DNA of 9,112 bases, taken from positions 1 through 9,112 of the forward strand of contig USCR01000099.1 in the NCBI GenBank assembly GCA_900553295.1, written 5' to 3'. Numbering within the stretch: the stretch's first letter is position 1; each line of letters begins with the position of its first letter. Made by a program: the position numbers and the translations under genes. Source of the stretch: an uncultured Eubacteriales bacterium. GTDB taxonomy: Bacteria; Bacillota; Clostridia; Christensenellales; Aristaeellaceae. The notes under the pieces are model-generated. The model was not told where the DNA came from, ran no database searches, and saw only the letters and a list, made by a program, of their open reading frames with translations. Positions 1 to 6,761 of the stretch are shown piece by piece.

Positions 1-477
1 GGTGACGTTCTCTTTCCCCTGGGGGTACCGCAGGATAAACCCATGAAAGACTGCTTGTTCCCGAAATTTCTGGCAGATTCCCTCGTAGGGGAAGTCTGGG
101 CGGAGAAAGTCTATCGTTTCGCTCCGCAGGCCCAAATCAACGGCGAAGCCTGTCTGGTGTTCGCTGTGCCCGGGCAAGGCCACATATTGCTCTGTAAAGT
201 GCTGCCCGTGCTCCTGCAGGGAACGGGTGTAGATGGTTTCCTGCTCCTCTCGGGAGCGCCAGCCGCTTACCGGGCACAAGGTTTCGCCGCCTCCCAAATC
301 CAGGACGAGCTTTTCCAGCAGGCGTGCCACCCGGCCGTCCAGCAAGACACGGCTGCCCCCAAAGCTGGCCGGGAGCAGAAAACGGTCCGTACCGGTTTTA
401 CGAAAAGGAAACTGGGCGTTAACCAAAATCAAGTCCCCTGTGTGGACCATTTCTTGGGGCAGCAGGACCTCTCTCAT
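1..477 (-). CDS. vanXY: VanXY-type D,D-dipeptidase/D,D-carboxypeptidase, 3' end cut off by the window edge
   Basis: The 159 visible residues belong to peptidase family M15B (VanXY/VanY). The zinc site reads S105-E106-H107 followed by D114 in the context GHSEHQTGFAVDLG, and SGWRS at 71-75 supplies the conserved Arg. The frame is open to base 1, so the catalytic Glu and last zinc His (the EPWH-type motif) lie outside the window; the visible part ends in the RYPQGKE stretch that precedes them in the family. There is no signal peptide or membrane segment, as in cytoplasmic VanXY and unlike the anchored VanY encoded upstream. VanXY enzymes hydrolyse D-Ala-D-Ala and trim the terminal D-Ala from UDP-MurNAc-pentapeptide, leaving D-Ser-ended precursors. 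The ATG overlaps the vanG stop as ATGA, with GAGGAGG about 10 nt upstream, so translation is probably coupled. Assignment to the VanG-type rests on the neighbouring ligase. Confidence 0.9.
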   Translation of the reverse strand, partial: MREVLLPQEMVHTGDLILVNAQFPFRKTGTDRFLLPASFGGSRVLLDGRVARLLEKLVLDLGGGETLCPVSGWRSREEQETIYTRSLQEHGQHFTEQYVALPGHSEHQTGFAVDLGLRSETIDFLRPDFPYEGICQKFREQAVFHGFILRYPQGKENVT

Positions 478-1514
478 GGCTCTAACGCCTCCTCAATGGC
501 CTGGGTGACAGCGTCCTCCAGGGGGATCCCGGCAGCCTCCAGCATTTTAGGAAACCGGCTGTGGGCTGTCAATCCCGGGATTGTATTGACCTCATTAAAG
601 ACGAGCTTGCCGGAGGGGGTCAGGAAGAAATCCACCCGGGCAAACCCGCGGCAGCCTAGGGCGCGGTAAACAGTTACGGCTGCGGCTTTCACCAGCGCTG
701 CCTGCTCCTTGGTGATGCGGGCAGGCACATGGATGGCGGAGGTCCGCAGGCTGTACTTTTCCGTGTAATCAAAAAAGCCGTGGGAAAGCTCTACCTCATC
801 CACCTCACCGATGGTTAAGGTTTTGTTCCCCAGCACGGCGCAGCCCACTTCAAAACCGGGGATAGCTTCCTCCAAAATCATGGCTTCATCGTACTTTAGG
901 GCGTTTTTCCAGGCGCCTTGCAGCTGGTCAGCGCTCATCACCTTGGAGATGCCAAAGGACGAACCTGCCCGCAGCGGCTTCACAAATAGCGGGTAGCCTA
1001 GGCTGGCCGCTCCATCCATCAATTCCTGTTCCGAGGCTTCCCGGTCAAAAACCAGGGAGCGGGGGATCTCTACACCAGCCGCCTGGACCAACTGATGTGC
1101 CCGGACCTTGTCCATGCACAGGGCGGAAGCCAGAGTGCCGCATCCCACTACGGGGATACCGGCCAGTTCTAACAGGCCCTGAACCGTTCCGTCCTCACCG
1201 TTTTTTCCGTGGAGCACGGGAAAGGCCCCGTCTAGCGGTATGATTTCCATACCGCCGCGCCGCCAGACCAGCAGCCCGTGATCCCGCCGGTTGGGGGAGA
1301 CAGCGGCGGGCAGGCAGTGGCGCTCCTGCCATGTCCCGGCGGGGATGGCCTCCCACTTGCCGGTATACAGAAACCAGTCCCCCGCCTGGGTGATCCCCAC
1401 CGGGATGGGGCGGTAACGCTCCCGGTCCATGTGGCGCAGCACGCTGTAAGCGGATTGCAGGGAAACGACGTATTCCGGCGAACAGCCCCCAAACAGTACC
1501 AGGATTTTCTTCAT
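474..1514 (-). CDS. vanG: VanG-type D-alanine-D-serine ligase
   Basis: This 346-residue ATP-grasp ligase is close to the usual length of VanG (about 349). It joins D-Ala to D-Ser in the cytoplasm so that peptidoglycan precursors end in D-Ser, which lowers vancomycin affinity. N-terminal residues 7-22 (LFGGCSPEYVVSLQSA) match the Ddl/Van substrate-binding start with E14 and S18. FPVLHGKNGEDGT is at 98-110, VKPLRAGSSFGISKV at 178-192, and the omega-loop FDYTEKY at 248-254 carries the E-K-Y signature of D-Ser ligases rather than the D-lactate type. NEVNTIPG at 308-315 is the Mg-binding end. The order of segments and the wording (GITQAGDW, GIPVVGC, ALCMDK) follow VanG closely. The ATG at 1514 is chosen over upstream in-frame starts because it begins MKKILVLFGG and overlaps the vanY stop as ATGA. 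A G-rich stretch about 10 nt upstream could serve as ribosome binding site. Substrate choice is inferred from family motifs. Confidence 0.95.
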   Translation of the reverse strand: MKKILVLFGGCSPEYVVSLQSAYSVLRHMDRERYRPIPVGITQAGDWFLYTGKWEAIPAGTWQERHCLPAAVSPNRRDHGLLVWRRGGMEIIPLDGAFPVLHGKNGEDGTVQGLLELAGIPVVGCGTLASALCMDKVRAHQLVQAAGVEIPRSLVFDREASEQELMDGAASLGYPLFVKPLRAGSSFGISKVMSADQLQGAWKNALKYDEAMILEEAIPGFEVGCAVLGNKTLTIGEVDEVELSHGFFDYTEKYSLRTSAIHVPARITKEQAALVKAAAVTVYRALGCRGFARVDFFLTPSGKLVFNEVNTIPGLTAHSRFPKMLEAAGIPLEDAVTQAIEEALEP

Positions 1515-2317
1515 TGCCCATTTTCCCCCTTTTTCTGCTCCAGGTATTCCTCCAGGCACACCCCCTGCTCGTAGATCTCTTTTGCGGCCTCTTTGCCTAC
1601 ATAGCGGTAGTGCCAGACCTCCTCGGCGGTGCCGGTCAGGTCGGTCTTGTCCCCGGGATACCGCCAGATGAACCCGTACTCCCAGCTGTGCTCCTGCAGC
1701 CAGAAGAACACGTCGTAGGTGGCGCCGCCCAAATCTACCGCCAGGCCCAGCTGATGCTCGCTGGTGCCGGGGACAGCCACCCACTGCTGGGCCAATTCCC
1801 GGGCCTCTTCCTCCGAGTACCCCTCCGCCAGGTTGCCGTCTATCTCCTCCTGGAACAGCTTCTCCTGTTCCTCCTGGGTACGGTAGCCGGAGAGCACCTG
1901 GGGCAGTTCTCCCCAGTTGCCTTCCCTGGCAGCCTCCAGCATTTCCATCAAAGGCTGGTAAATACGCTCGTCCACTTGCTGGCCCCCGGGCACCTCCACC
2001 AGGTCCACCGTATAGTTTTCAGGCAGGGGGTTCCAGCGGTTCACCAGCAGCAGGTTCCATTCCCCGTCCGGCTGCTGCGCAGGAACGGAGGCTGAGCCGC
2101 TTTCCGGACTGGACGTTGGATCGGTTTCCGCCGCTATCCCCAGCTGGGGCTGGCTTCCCGGATCTTGGGATGTGGGCGCTTTCCGGGTGAGGGCGGCGTA
2201 AGCCATCACCAGCACAAAGGCGATAAAGAGCAGGACCATCACCCACAGGAACAGGGAAAAGCCGTGGCCTTTGGGGGCGGGCTGCTCCCATTGGATATCC
2301 GCGTGTTTCATTTTCAT
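1511..2317 (-). CDS. vanY: VanY-type membrane-anchored D-alanyl-D-alanine carboxypeptidase
   Basis: The protein has 268 residues. A short cytoplasmic N-terminus precedes one hydrophobic helix at about 20-43 (FSLFLWVMVLLFIAFVLVMA), so it should be anchored with its catalytic domain outside. Residues 45-85 form a low-complexity Ser/Pro/Gln/Glu linker. The M15B domain follows: SGYRTQEEQ at 143-151, S186-E187-H188 and D195 in GTSEHQLGLAVDLGG, and E233-V-W-H236 in place of the usual EPWH, so all zinc ligands (H188, D195, H236) and the catalytic Glu are present. VanY enzymes remove the terminal D-Ala from pentapeptide precursors that escape dipeptide hydrolysis. The ATG at 2317 has GAAAGGAAG about 7 nt upstream; a second Met at residue 3 is a less likely start. 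It is the first gene after the regulatory gap. No vanW lies between it and vanG, unlike the enterococcal vanG operon. Confidence 0.9.
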   Translation of the reverse strand: MKMKHADIQWEQPAPKGHGFSLFLWVMVLLFIAFVLVMAYAALTRKAPTSQDPGSQPQLGIAAETDPTSSPESGSASVPAQQPDGEWNLLLVNRWNPLPENYTVDLVEVPGGQQVDERIYQPLMEMLEAAREGNWGELPQVLSGYRTQEEQEKLFQEEIDGNLAEGYSEEEARELAQQWVAVPGTSEHQLGLAVDLGGATYDVFFWLQEHSWEYGFIWRYPGDKTDLTGTAEEVWHYRYVGKEAAKEIYEQGVCLEEYLEQKKGENGQ

Positions 2318-2349
2318 GGCAAATCTTCCTTTCTCGAAACAATATAAAA

Positions 2350-2392
2350 GGGAACCCCTTTCTGGTTTTTATCCTACCAGAAAGGGATTCCC
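2350..2392 (-). terminator. Long hairpin between vanS and vanY: intrinsic terminator or attenuator
   Basis: Two 17-nt arms (2350-2366 and 2376-2392) enclose a 9-nt loop. In the minus-strand transcript the single imperfect position is a U-G wobble, so the stem is fully paired; read on the plus strand the same position is a C-A mismatch. This favours a role in the van transcript. The stem is followed on the minus strand by UUUUAUAUUGUUU and on the plus strand by UGUUUUUU, so some bidirectional termination is possible. It lies 37 nt past the vanS stop and would limit read-through from vanRS into vanY. Confidence 0.7.
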
Positions 2393-2425
2393 TGTTTTTT
2401 AAGATCTGCCTAGGGTTTTCCTAAG
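2371..2425 (-). promoter_or_regulatory. Candidate VanR-controlled promoter of vanY-vanG-vanXY with tandem 11-bp repeats
   Basis: On the minus strand three adjoining 11-mers are seen: CTTAGGAAAAC (2425-2415), CCTAGGCAGAT (2414-2404) and CTTAAAAAACA (2403-2393). The second and third each agree with the first at 7 of 11 positions. Helical-phase 11-bp direct repeats are the usual operator form of OmpR/PhoB-family regulators such as VanR. The third repeat covers the place of a -35 element (AAAACA, 2398-2393), which is poor, as expected for an activated promoter. TAGGAT (2376-2371) is a possible -10 at a 16-nt spacing, placing the start near 2364 and giving a leader of about 47 nt. The known VanR consensus of actinomycetes and enterococci is not matched closely, so this is a pattern-based proposal. 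Confidence 0.45.
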
Positions 2426-2428
2426 ATT

Positions 2429-3574
2429 TTATAAAGATTTTTTCGTGGGCAGCTCCACGGTAAAGGTGGTCACTCCTTGTTCACTGTGGGCGGAGATGCT
2501 CCCCCCGTGGAGGGTGACGATCTCCTTGGCAATGGCCAGCCCCAGGCCCGCGCCGCCGGTGGCGGTGGAGCGGGCCTCGTCCAGGCGGAAGAACTTCTCA
2601 AAGAGGGTGTCCAGTTGGTGGGCAGGAATGGTCTTTCCCCGATTTTGCACGAAAAACCGCGCCTGTTCATCTGCCTGTTCCGCCCACAGGAGAATCGGGG
2701 TCCCCGGGGTGCTGTAAGATACGGCGTTCTTCAGCAGGTTGTTGAACACCCGGGCCAGCTTCCCGGCGTCGCCCTCCACGGTCAGATCCTGGGGGACATT
2801 CAACTCTATGGTGTTGCCGTGGGCTTGGAGCAGGGGATAGAACTCGTCGGTGAGCTGCACCAGCAGATAGCTCACATCCACCGGCTCCTTTTCCAGGGTG
2901 AGCTGCTGGAGGTTATACCGGGTGATGTCGAAAAACTCGTTGATGAGCCCCTCCAGCCGCTGGGACTTCTCCAGGGCGATGTGGGTGTACTTTTCCCGCT
3001 GGGGCTGGGGCATATCCGGCACCTCATCCAGCAGGCTCAGGTAGCCGATGACGGAGGTGAGGGGCGTTTTCAAGTCGTGGGCCAGGTAAGTGATCAGGTC
3101 GTTTTTCCGGGCGGTCTCCTGCTGGAGGGCCTGTTCCCGGCGCTGCAGCTTGCTTTTCCACTCCGCCACCTGGGCGGCGATCTCCTGCTGCTGAGGAGGG
3201 AAGACCTGGCTGGCATCCCCATCGGAATCCAGGGCCTGGCGCAGCCGCTCGGCGATGTCTTGGGCATCCTCCCGCTCTTTCTTCCGGCGGGCCAGCTGGC
3301 GGGTGAGGAACACCGCCCCGGCCCACAGCAGGCCGTTGACCACCAGCACTCCCAGCAGGAAGGGCTTGACCCAGTGCCAGTTGATGTGCTGTACGATGCC
3401 GTAAGTCCCGGCCGAGGGGACATATTCCTCCCAGGTGAGCATGAAGGTGCTCTCCACCCAGTCCACAAACACCCCGTTGAACACCGTGTCCAACAGGAAG
3501 TACAGTACCAGGCTCACCGCCAGCAGAGACAGGCAGCCCGCGGCCAAAGGCCCGTACTTACGCGTCCATTTCAT
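2429..3574 (-). CDS. vanS: VanS-type membrane sensor histidine kinase
   Basis: This 381-residue kinase senses glycopeptide or cell-wall stress and controls the phosphorylation state of VanR. Membrane helices lie at about 10-29 and 70-91 and enclose an extracytoplasmic loop of about 40 residues. A charged coiled-coil-like linker follows (about 95-160). The H box HDLKTPLTSVIGYLSLL starts at the phospho-acceptor H166. The N box VFNNLLKNAVSYS is at 276-288. The ATP lid region NRGKTIPAHQLDTLFEKFFRLD is at 311-332, with NRGKTI replacing the usual DNGxGI in the manner of VanS proteins. The G2 box GGAGLGLAIAK is at 340-350. The ATG at 3574 was chosen because it begins MKWTRKYG directly before the first helix; it overlaps the vanR end by 17 nt, with a G-run about 7 nt upstream. 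A longer in-frame start at 3703 would only add vanR sequence read out of frame. Confidence 0.93.
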   Translation of the reverse strand: MKWTRKYGPLAAGCLSLLAVSLVLYFLLDTVFNGVFVDWVESTFMLTWEEYVPSAGTYGIVQHINWHWVKPFLLGVLVVNGLLWAGAVFLTRQLARRKKEREDAQDIAERLRQALDSDGDASQVFPPQQQEIAAQVAEWKSKLQRREQALQQETARKNDLITYLAHDLKTPLTSVIGYLSLLDEVPDMPQPQREKYTHIALEKSQRLEGLINEFFDITRYNLQQLTLEKEPVDVSYLLVQLTDEFYPLLQAHGNTIELNVPQDLTVEGDAGKLARVFNNLLKNAVSYSTPGTPILLWAEQADEQARFFVQNRGKTIPAHQLDTLFEKFFRLDEARSTATGGAGLGLAIAKEIVTLHGGSISAHSEQGVTTFTVELPTKKSL

Positions 3575-4235
3575 AGCCGACCCCCCACACGGTTTTGATG
3601 TATTTGGGGCGCTCGAAGGAATCCCCCAGCTTTTCCCGAAGATGCCGGATGTGCACAGTGATGGTGTTGTTGTCCTTAGTGTAGTAGCCCTCCCCCCAGA
3701 CACGGCGGAACAACTCCTCCGAGGAGACCACCTTCCCCTTGTTTTCGCAGAGGACAGCCAGCAGGGAGAACTCGGTGGGCGTCAGGGACAGGGGCGCGCC
3801 GTTGAGGGAGGCCTGGTGGGTCTCCACGTCGATGACCAGGCCGCCGCAGGTGAGAGGCTCTTTCTGTAAAAATTCCCCGTTGTAGCGCTTGTACCGCCGC
3901 AGCTGGGCCTTCACCCGGGCCACCAGCTCCAGGGGAAGGAAGGGCTTGGTGACGTAGTCGTCCGCCCCCAGGGACAAGCCGTTGATCTTGTCCAGCTCCT
4001 CCCCCTTGGCGGTGAGCATGATCACCGGGTACTGGTACCTTTCCCGGATGCGCCTGCACAGCTCAAAGCCGCTGATTTCCGGCAGCATCACGTCTAAAAT
4101 GGCCAGATCCACCGGCCCGGCCTGGATCTGCCCCAGGGCCTCCTGCCCGTTGTAGCAAACCCGTGTCTCGTAGCCCTCGTTTTTCAGATACAGGGCCACC
4201 AGGTCGGCGATCTCCCGCTCGTCGTCCACCACCAA
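3558..4235 (-). CDS. vanR: VanR-type OmpR-family response regulator, start codon lost at a junction
   Basis: A receiver domain (acidic pair DD at 4-5, acceptor D48 in LAILDVMLP, K97 in YVTKPF) is followed by an OmpR-type winged-helix DNA-binding domain (about 125-225) ending VWGVGYEMDA. It should receive phosphate from VanS and activate the vanY-vanG-vanXY promoter. Homologous proteins would start Met-(Ala/Ser)-Glu-Lys-Ile-Leu; here Ala-Glu-Lys-Ile is encoded just upstream but the preceding codon is AGG, and the frame reaches a TAG at 4265-4263 without any ATG, GTG or TTG. The first usable start is TTG at 4235, preceded by GGAG at 6-nt spacing; it would drop about five residues and shorten the first beta strand but keep the acidic pocket. 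No promoter of its own is visible, since the upstream DNA is coding sequence of the GGDEF gene. Function is therefore possible but not assured. Confidence 0.85.
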   Translation of the reverse strand: MVVDDEREIADLVALYLKNEGYETRVCYNGQEALGQIQAGPVDLAILDVMLPEISGFELCRRIRERYQYPVIMLTAKGEELDKINGLSLGADDYVTKPFLPLELVARVKAQLRRYKRYNGEFLQKEPLTCGGLVIDVETHQASLNGAPLSLTPTEFSLLAVLCENKGKVVSSEELFRRVWGEGYYTKDNNTITVHIRHLREKLGDSFERPKYIKTVWGVGYEMDA

Positions 4236-6618
4236 GATTTTCTCCGCCCTCGGGGGTAAACGCTAACCCCAGGGATACGGTCAAGGGCTGCGGCAACTGA
4301 ATCTGCATCATGTGCTCCAATACCTGCGCGCCGCGCTCCCGAATACGCTGACGGTTTTTGCATTGGGGAATCAGTACGGCAAACTCGTCCCCGCCCAAGC
4401 GCGCCACCACATCACTGGCCCGGAACACCGAGCGCAGCGTGCTGCCAACTCTCCGAAGAACCTGATCTCCCTGGTCGTGCCCCAAATGATCGTTGATCCA
4501 TTTGAAATTATCCACGTCCAGCATGAACATGGCAGCCTCCGTGCCGTTGGCGGCGTTCTGCCGCAGGCACTCGGTGACAATGTGCTCAAAGTTGGCGCGG
4601 TTGTACAGGCCCGTAAGGGAATCGCGGTTGGCCTGATCCCGTAGCCATAGCTCCTGGCGCTTGATCTCGTTGGCATCCCTTAATTGCCAAATCATGTGTA
4701 TGTGCCCGGTGCGTTCGTCCTCAATCAGATGCGCGATGGAGGACACCCAGATGGGCTGACTGGAAAAGCTGAAGCGCATCTGCACATCAAACTGTACCAG
4801 CTTGGTCCCCCGCCGGAAGCAGCAGGCCAGCCGCTCCCCGGTCATCCGGGTGATGAACATCTCCCGATCCCCCGGCAGCACGATCTGCTCCCCCATGGCC
4901 TGGAGCAGCTGCATATAGTCCGCGGTGTTGTCCAGGCGAAGCATGGCCAGAAAGTCCGGGTCCGCGCGGCGCAGGGTGCGGCTGGTCAGATCCACCTCAA
5001 AGCACAGCATGGCATCCTCCAGCAGCGCCTCCCGATACCGGCGCTCCCGGCGGTAGGACTCGATGGCGTCGATCTTATCGGTTACATCCTGGCTGATGCC
5101 CATCATCATGGGCGTGCCGTCCTCCTCCTCGGGGCCGATGAGGGCGAAGTGAAAGGACAGCCATTGCGGGGGCCGGTCGTCCTGCAACTGCATGTGCAGT
5201 ATGCGGGTAACGCTGCGGGTGTGGAGCTTGAGCAGGCGGAACATTTCCCGGCAGTCGTCCGCGGTATCCTCCAGCACCAAACCGCCGCGGATCAGGGACT
5301 CAGGCGCGTCCCGCAGGGCAATCCGCCACATGCCCGGCACCTCCACGCCCACGGGCCAGATCCGGTTGTACGCCGGTTCATGGCGCCAGAGGATAATCCC
5401 CGCCATGGGCAACGCCTTGTGAAAGGCGGCCCGCAGAAAGCGCAGGGTCTCCCGCTGGGCATGCAGGGTGGCCAGGAGTTCCTCCTGGGTGCGGTTGGTT
5501 TCCCGGACGTCCCACAAAATGGCGTACACCTGGGCCTCGCCGCCGGCACCGGGCGCCACACGGCCCATCATCAAAAAGGGCATCAGGCGGCCATCCCGCC
5601 GCCGCAGCTGCACATCCAGGCGGATTTCCCCGCCCGCCGCCTGCCCCTCCAGCACATTCTGCAAGCGGGCAAAGCTGTCCGTGGACAGCAGCTCCATGCC
5701 CGATGGCGCTACCGCGCAGGTGGCCCTGCCATAGGTATCGTAGCGCAGTATGCGCCACAGCTCCACGCTGCTGTACAGGGTGGTCAGCTCCGCGTCCCGG
5801 CGGAAAACAACCACCGCGCCCGGCAGCCGCTTTGCCAGCCCCAGCAGCAGCTCCTCCTGCTGCACCAGCATGGTGCAGTCCGCCTCGGTAAGGGTGAAGC
5901 GCAGGCCCTCCCGGGCGGGCGCCCAGGAAACGGTGCCCACCATGGTACGCCACTGGCCTCCCGGCTGTTGCAGGCGGTACCAGCAGCCGCACCTGGTCCT
6001 GTGGCTGCGGATCGCCTCCCGCAGCTCCCGGCGAATCCGGGGCGCATCCTCGGGATGCAGGGTAGCGTCCATCACCCGGTTCATCACCGAAGGGGTCAGG
6101 TCCACCTCCGCCCCGCGCAGGGCAAAAAAAGCGGGATTTGCCCACAGCAGGCTCTCCTGCTGCTCCCGCTGGAAATACGCCACGGAAACGGGCATTTCCC
6201 ACAGGCTGTCCCACAGGGCGCACAGCTGCGCGTCCCCCGCGGGGGTGGGGCCGCGCTGGAGCATCCGCCGCAGGCAGCCCTGCACCTCCACTGCCGTGGC
6301 CGGATATTCCAGGGTATCCTCCGCCCCCAGCGCCAGCGCCTGTTCCCGGCTGCCGGGGCTGCTGGCCTCCACCAGCGCCAGGGTACGCACCTGCGCGCCC
6401 CCGCGGCGAATCTGCCCCAGCACACGGTACCCTTCCATGTCCGGCAGGGTCATATTGATCAGCGCCAGGGTTATGTCCGGTTCCTGCTCCAGGTGTGCCA
6501 TGGCATCCTGACCATGATGCGCTGTGACCAGTTTATATCCATCCCGAAGCAAAGCGCACAACCCTTCACGGTTTTCGCTTTGCCGGTCCACAATCAGCAA
6601 TTTTCTTGGTTTTTGCAA
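4063..6618 (-). CDS. Multi-PAS diguanylate cyclase-like protein, GGDEF domain cut short at the vanR junction
   Basis: The open frame codes for 851 residues. Residues 1-117 resemble a response-regulator receiver, but the acceptor Asp is replaced (ALINMTLP) and the acidic pair reads VDR, so it is probably a pseudo-receiver. About 140-640 holds several PAS-like sensor segments (for example FFALRGAEVD...HPEDAPRI, and the DVRETNRT and DVTDKIDA exits typical of PAS ends). The GGDEF domain starts at DSLTGLYNR (666), has LDVDNF for metal binding, an RASD inhibitory site (733-736) and intact GGDEF at 742-746, which would make cyclic di-GMP from GTP. Native sequence stops near E790 (VSLGLAFTPE), so the final helices with the ADxALYxAK-type motif are missing. 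The last 60 or so residues are vanR DNA read in the wrong frame, rich in Gly and Arg. The start is TTG at 6618 with GGGAGG about 7 nt upstream; a TTG at 6696 lies in the promoter. Cyclase activity is doubtful. Confidence 0.8.
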   Translation of the reverse strand: MQKPRKLLIVDRQSENREGLCALLRDGYKLVTAHHGQDAMAHLEQEPDITLALINMTLPDMEGYRVLGQIRRGGAQVRTLALVEASSPGSREQALALGAEDTLEYPATAVEVQGCLRRMLQRGPTPAGDAQLCALWDSLWEMPVSVAYFQREQQESLLWANPAFFALRGAEVDLTPSVMNRVMDATLHPEDAPRIRRELREAIRSHRTRCGCWYRLQQPGGQWRTMVGTVSWAPAREGLRFTLTEADCTMLVQQEELLLGLAKRLPGAVVVFRRDAELTTLYSSVELWRILRYDTYGRATCAVAPSGMELLSTDSFARLQNVLEGQAAGGEIRLDVQLRRRDGRLMPFLMMGRVAPGAGGEAQVYAILWDVRETNRTQEELLATLHAQRETLRFLRAAFHKALPMAGIILWRHEPAYNRIWPVGVEVPGMWRIALRDAPESLIRGGLVLEDTADDCREMFRLLKLHTRSVTRILHMQLQDDRPPQWLSFHFALIGPEEEDGTPMMMGISQDVTDKIDAIESYRRERRYREALLEDAMLCFEVDLTSRTLRRADPDFLAMLRLDNTADYMQLLQAMGEQIVLPGDREMFITRMTGERLACCFRRGTKLVQFDVQMRFSFSSQPIWVSSIAHLIEDERTGHIHMIWQLRDANEIKRQELWLRDQANRDSLTGLYNRANFEHIVTECLRQNAANGTEAAMFMLDVDNFKWINDHLGHDQGDQVLRRVGSTLRSVFRASDVVARLGGDEFAVLIPQCKNRQRIRERGAQVLEHMMQIQLPQPLTVSLGLAFTPEGGENLGGGRRAGDRRPGGPVSEKRGLRDTGLLQRAGGPGADPGRAGGSGHFRRDAAGNQRL
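4232..4255. other. Breakpoint joining a GGDEF gene to vanR
   Basis: On the minus strand, recognisable GGDEF-domain coding (VSLGLAFTPE) ends at about 4249, and recognisable VanR coding (AEKILVVDDE in another frame) starts at 4247. No bases separate them. The shared stretch GGCGGAGAAAATC can be read as plausible GGDEF sequence in one frame and VanR sequence in the other, so the exact crossover cannot be fixed and microhomology is possible. No insertion sequence, target duplication or integrase is present at the site. Confidence 0.7.
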
Positions 6619-6667
6619 GAGATCGCCTCCCTCGCCGATTTGCCATGCAGGGTGGCATTGTGTCCTA

Positions 6668-6696
6668 AATGTAACATATTTTTCCCATAAGCGCAA
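6668..6696 (-). promoter_or_regulatory. Probable sigma-70/sigma-A promoter of the GGDEF gene
   Basis: On the minus strand TTGCGC (6696-6691) and TACATT (6673-6668) are separated by 17 nt, each matching consensus at 4 of 6 positions. Transcription would start near 6661 and leave a leader of about 43 nt before the TTG start. Because no promoter is seen at vanR, this is also the nearest visible promoter able to transcribe vanR and vanS, about 2.4 kb downstream. Confidence 0.5.
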
Positions 6697-6761
6697 GGTT
6701 TGTGCTTAAAAAAGTACAAAATCCGTTTTTCTGGCAGGATTGTCCATTGGGAATAGCGAAG

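Noticed and set aside
43..669. Open frame of 208 codons on the plus strand
   Set aside because: Complement of the vanXY and vanG ends, both with clear catalytic motifs; no family resemblance.
1514..1784. 90-codon N-terminal extension of the vanG ligase
   Set aside because: It reads vanY DNA out of frame and gives Arg/Gly-rich sequence; the ATG at 1514 starts the normal ligase fold with ATGA overlap.
2477..3598. Open frame of 373 codons on the plus strand
   Set aside because: Antisense to vanS, whose kinase motifs are unmistakable; no domain or start signal on the plus strand.
4063..4247. Gly/Arg-rich C-terminal tail of the GGDEF protein as a novel domain or designed fusion
   Set aside because: It is vanR receiver DNA read in the wrong frame; the VanR frame carries the conserved residues.
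4684..6690. Open frame of 668 codons on the plus strand
   Set aside because: It is antisense to the PAS-GGDEF gene, has Pro/His/Gln/Leu-rich shadow composition, no recognisable domain and no ribosome binding site; GC-rich codon use opposite the gene explains it.
6619..6696. Upstream TTG start for the GGDEF protein at 6696
   Set aside because: It lies on the -35 element and lacks a ribosome binding site; TTG at 6618 has GGGAGG at good spacing and starts the receiver-like fold.
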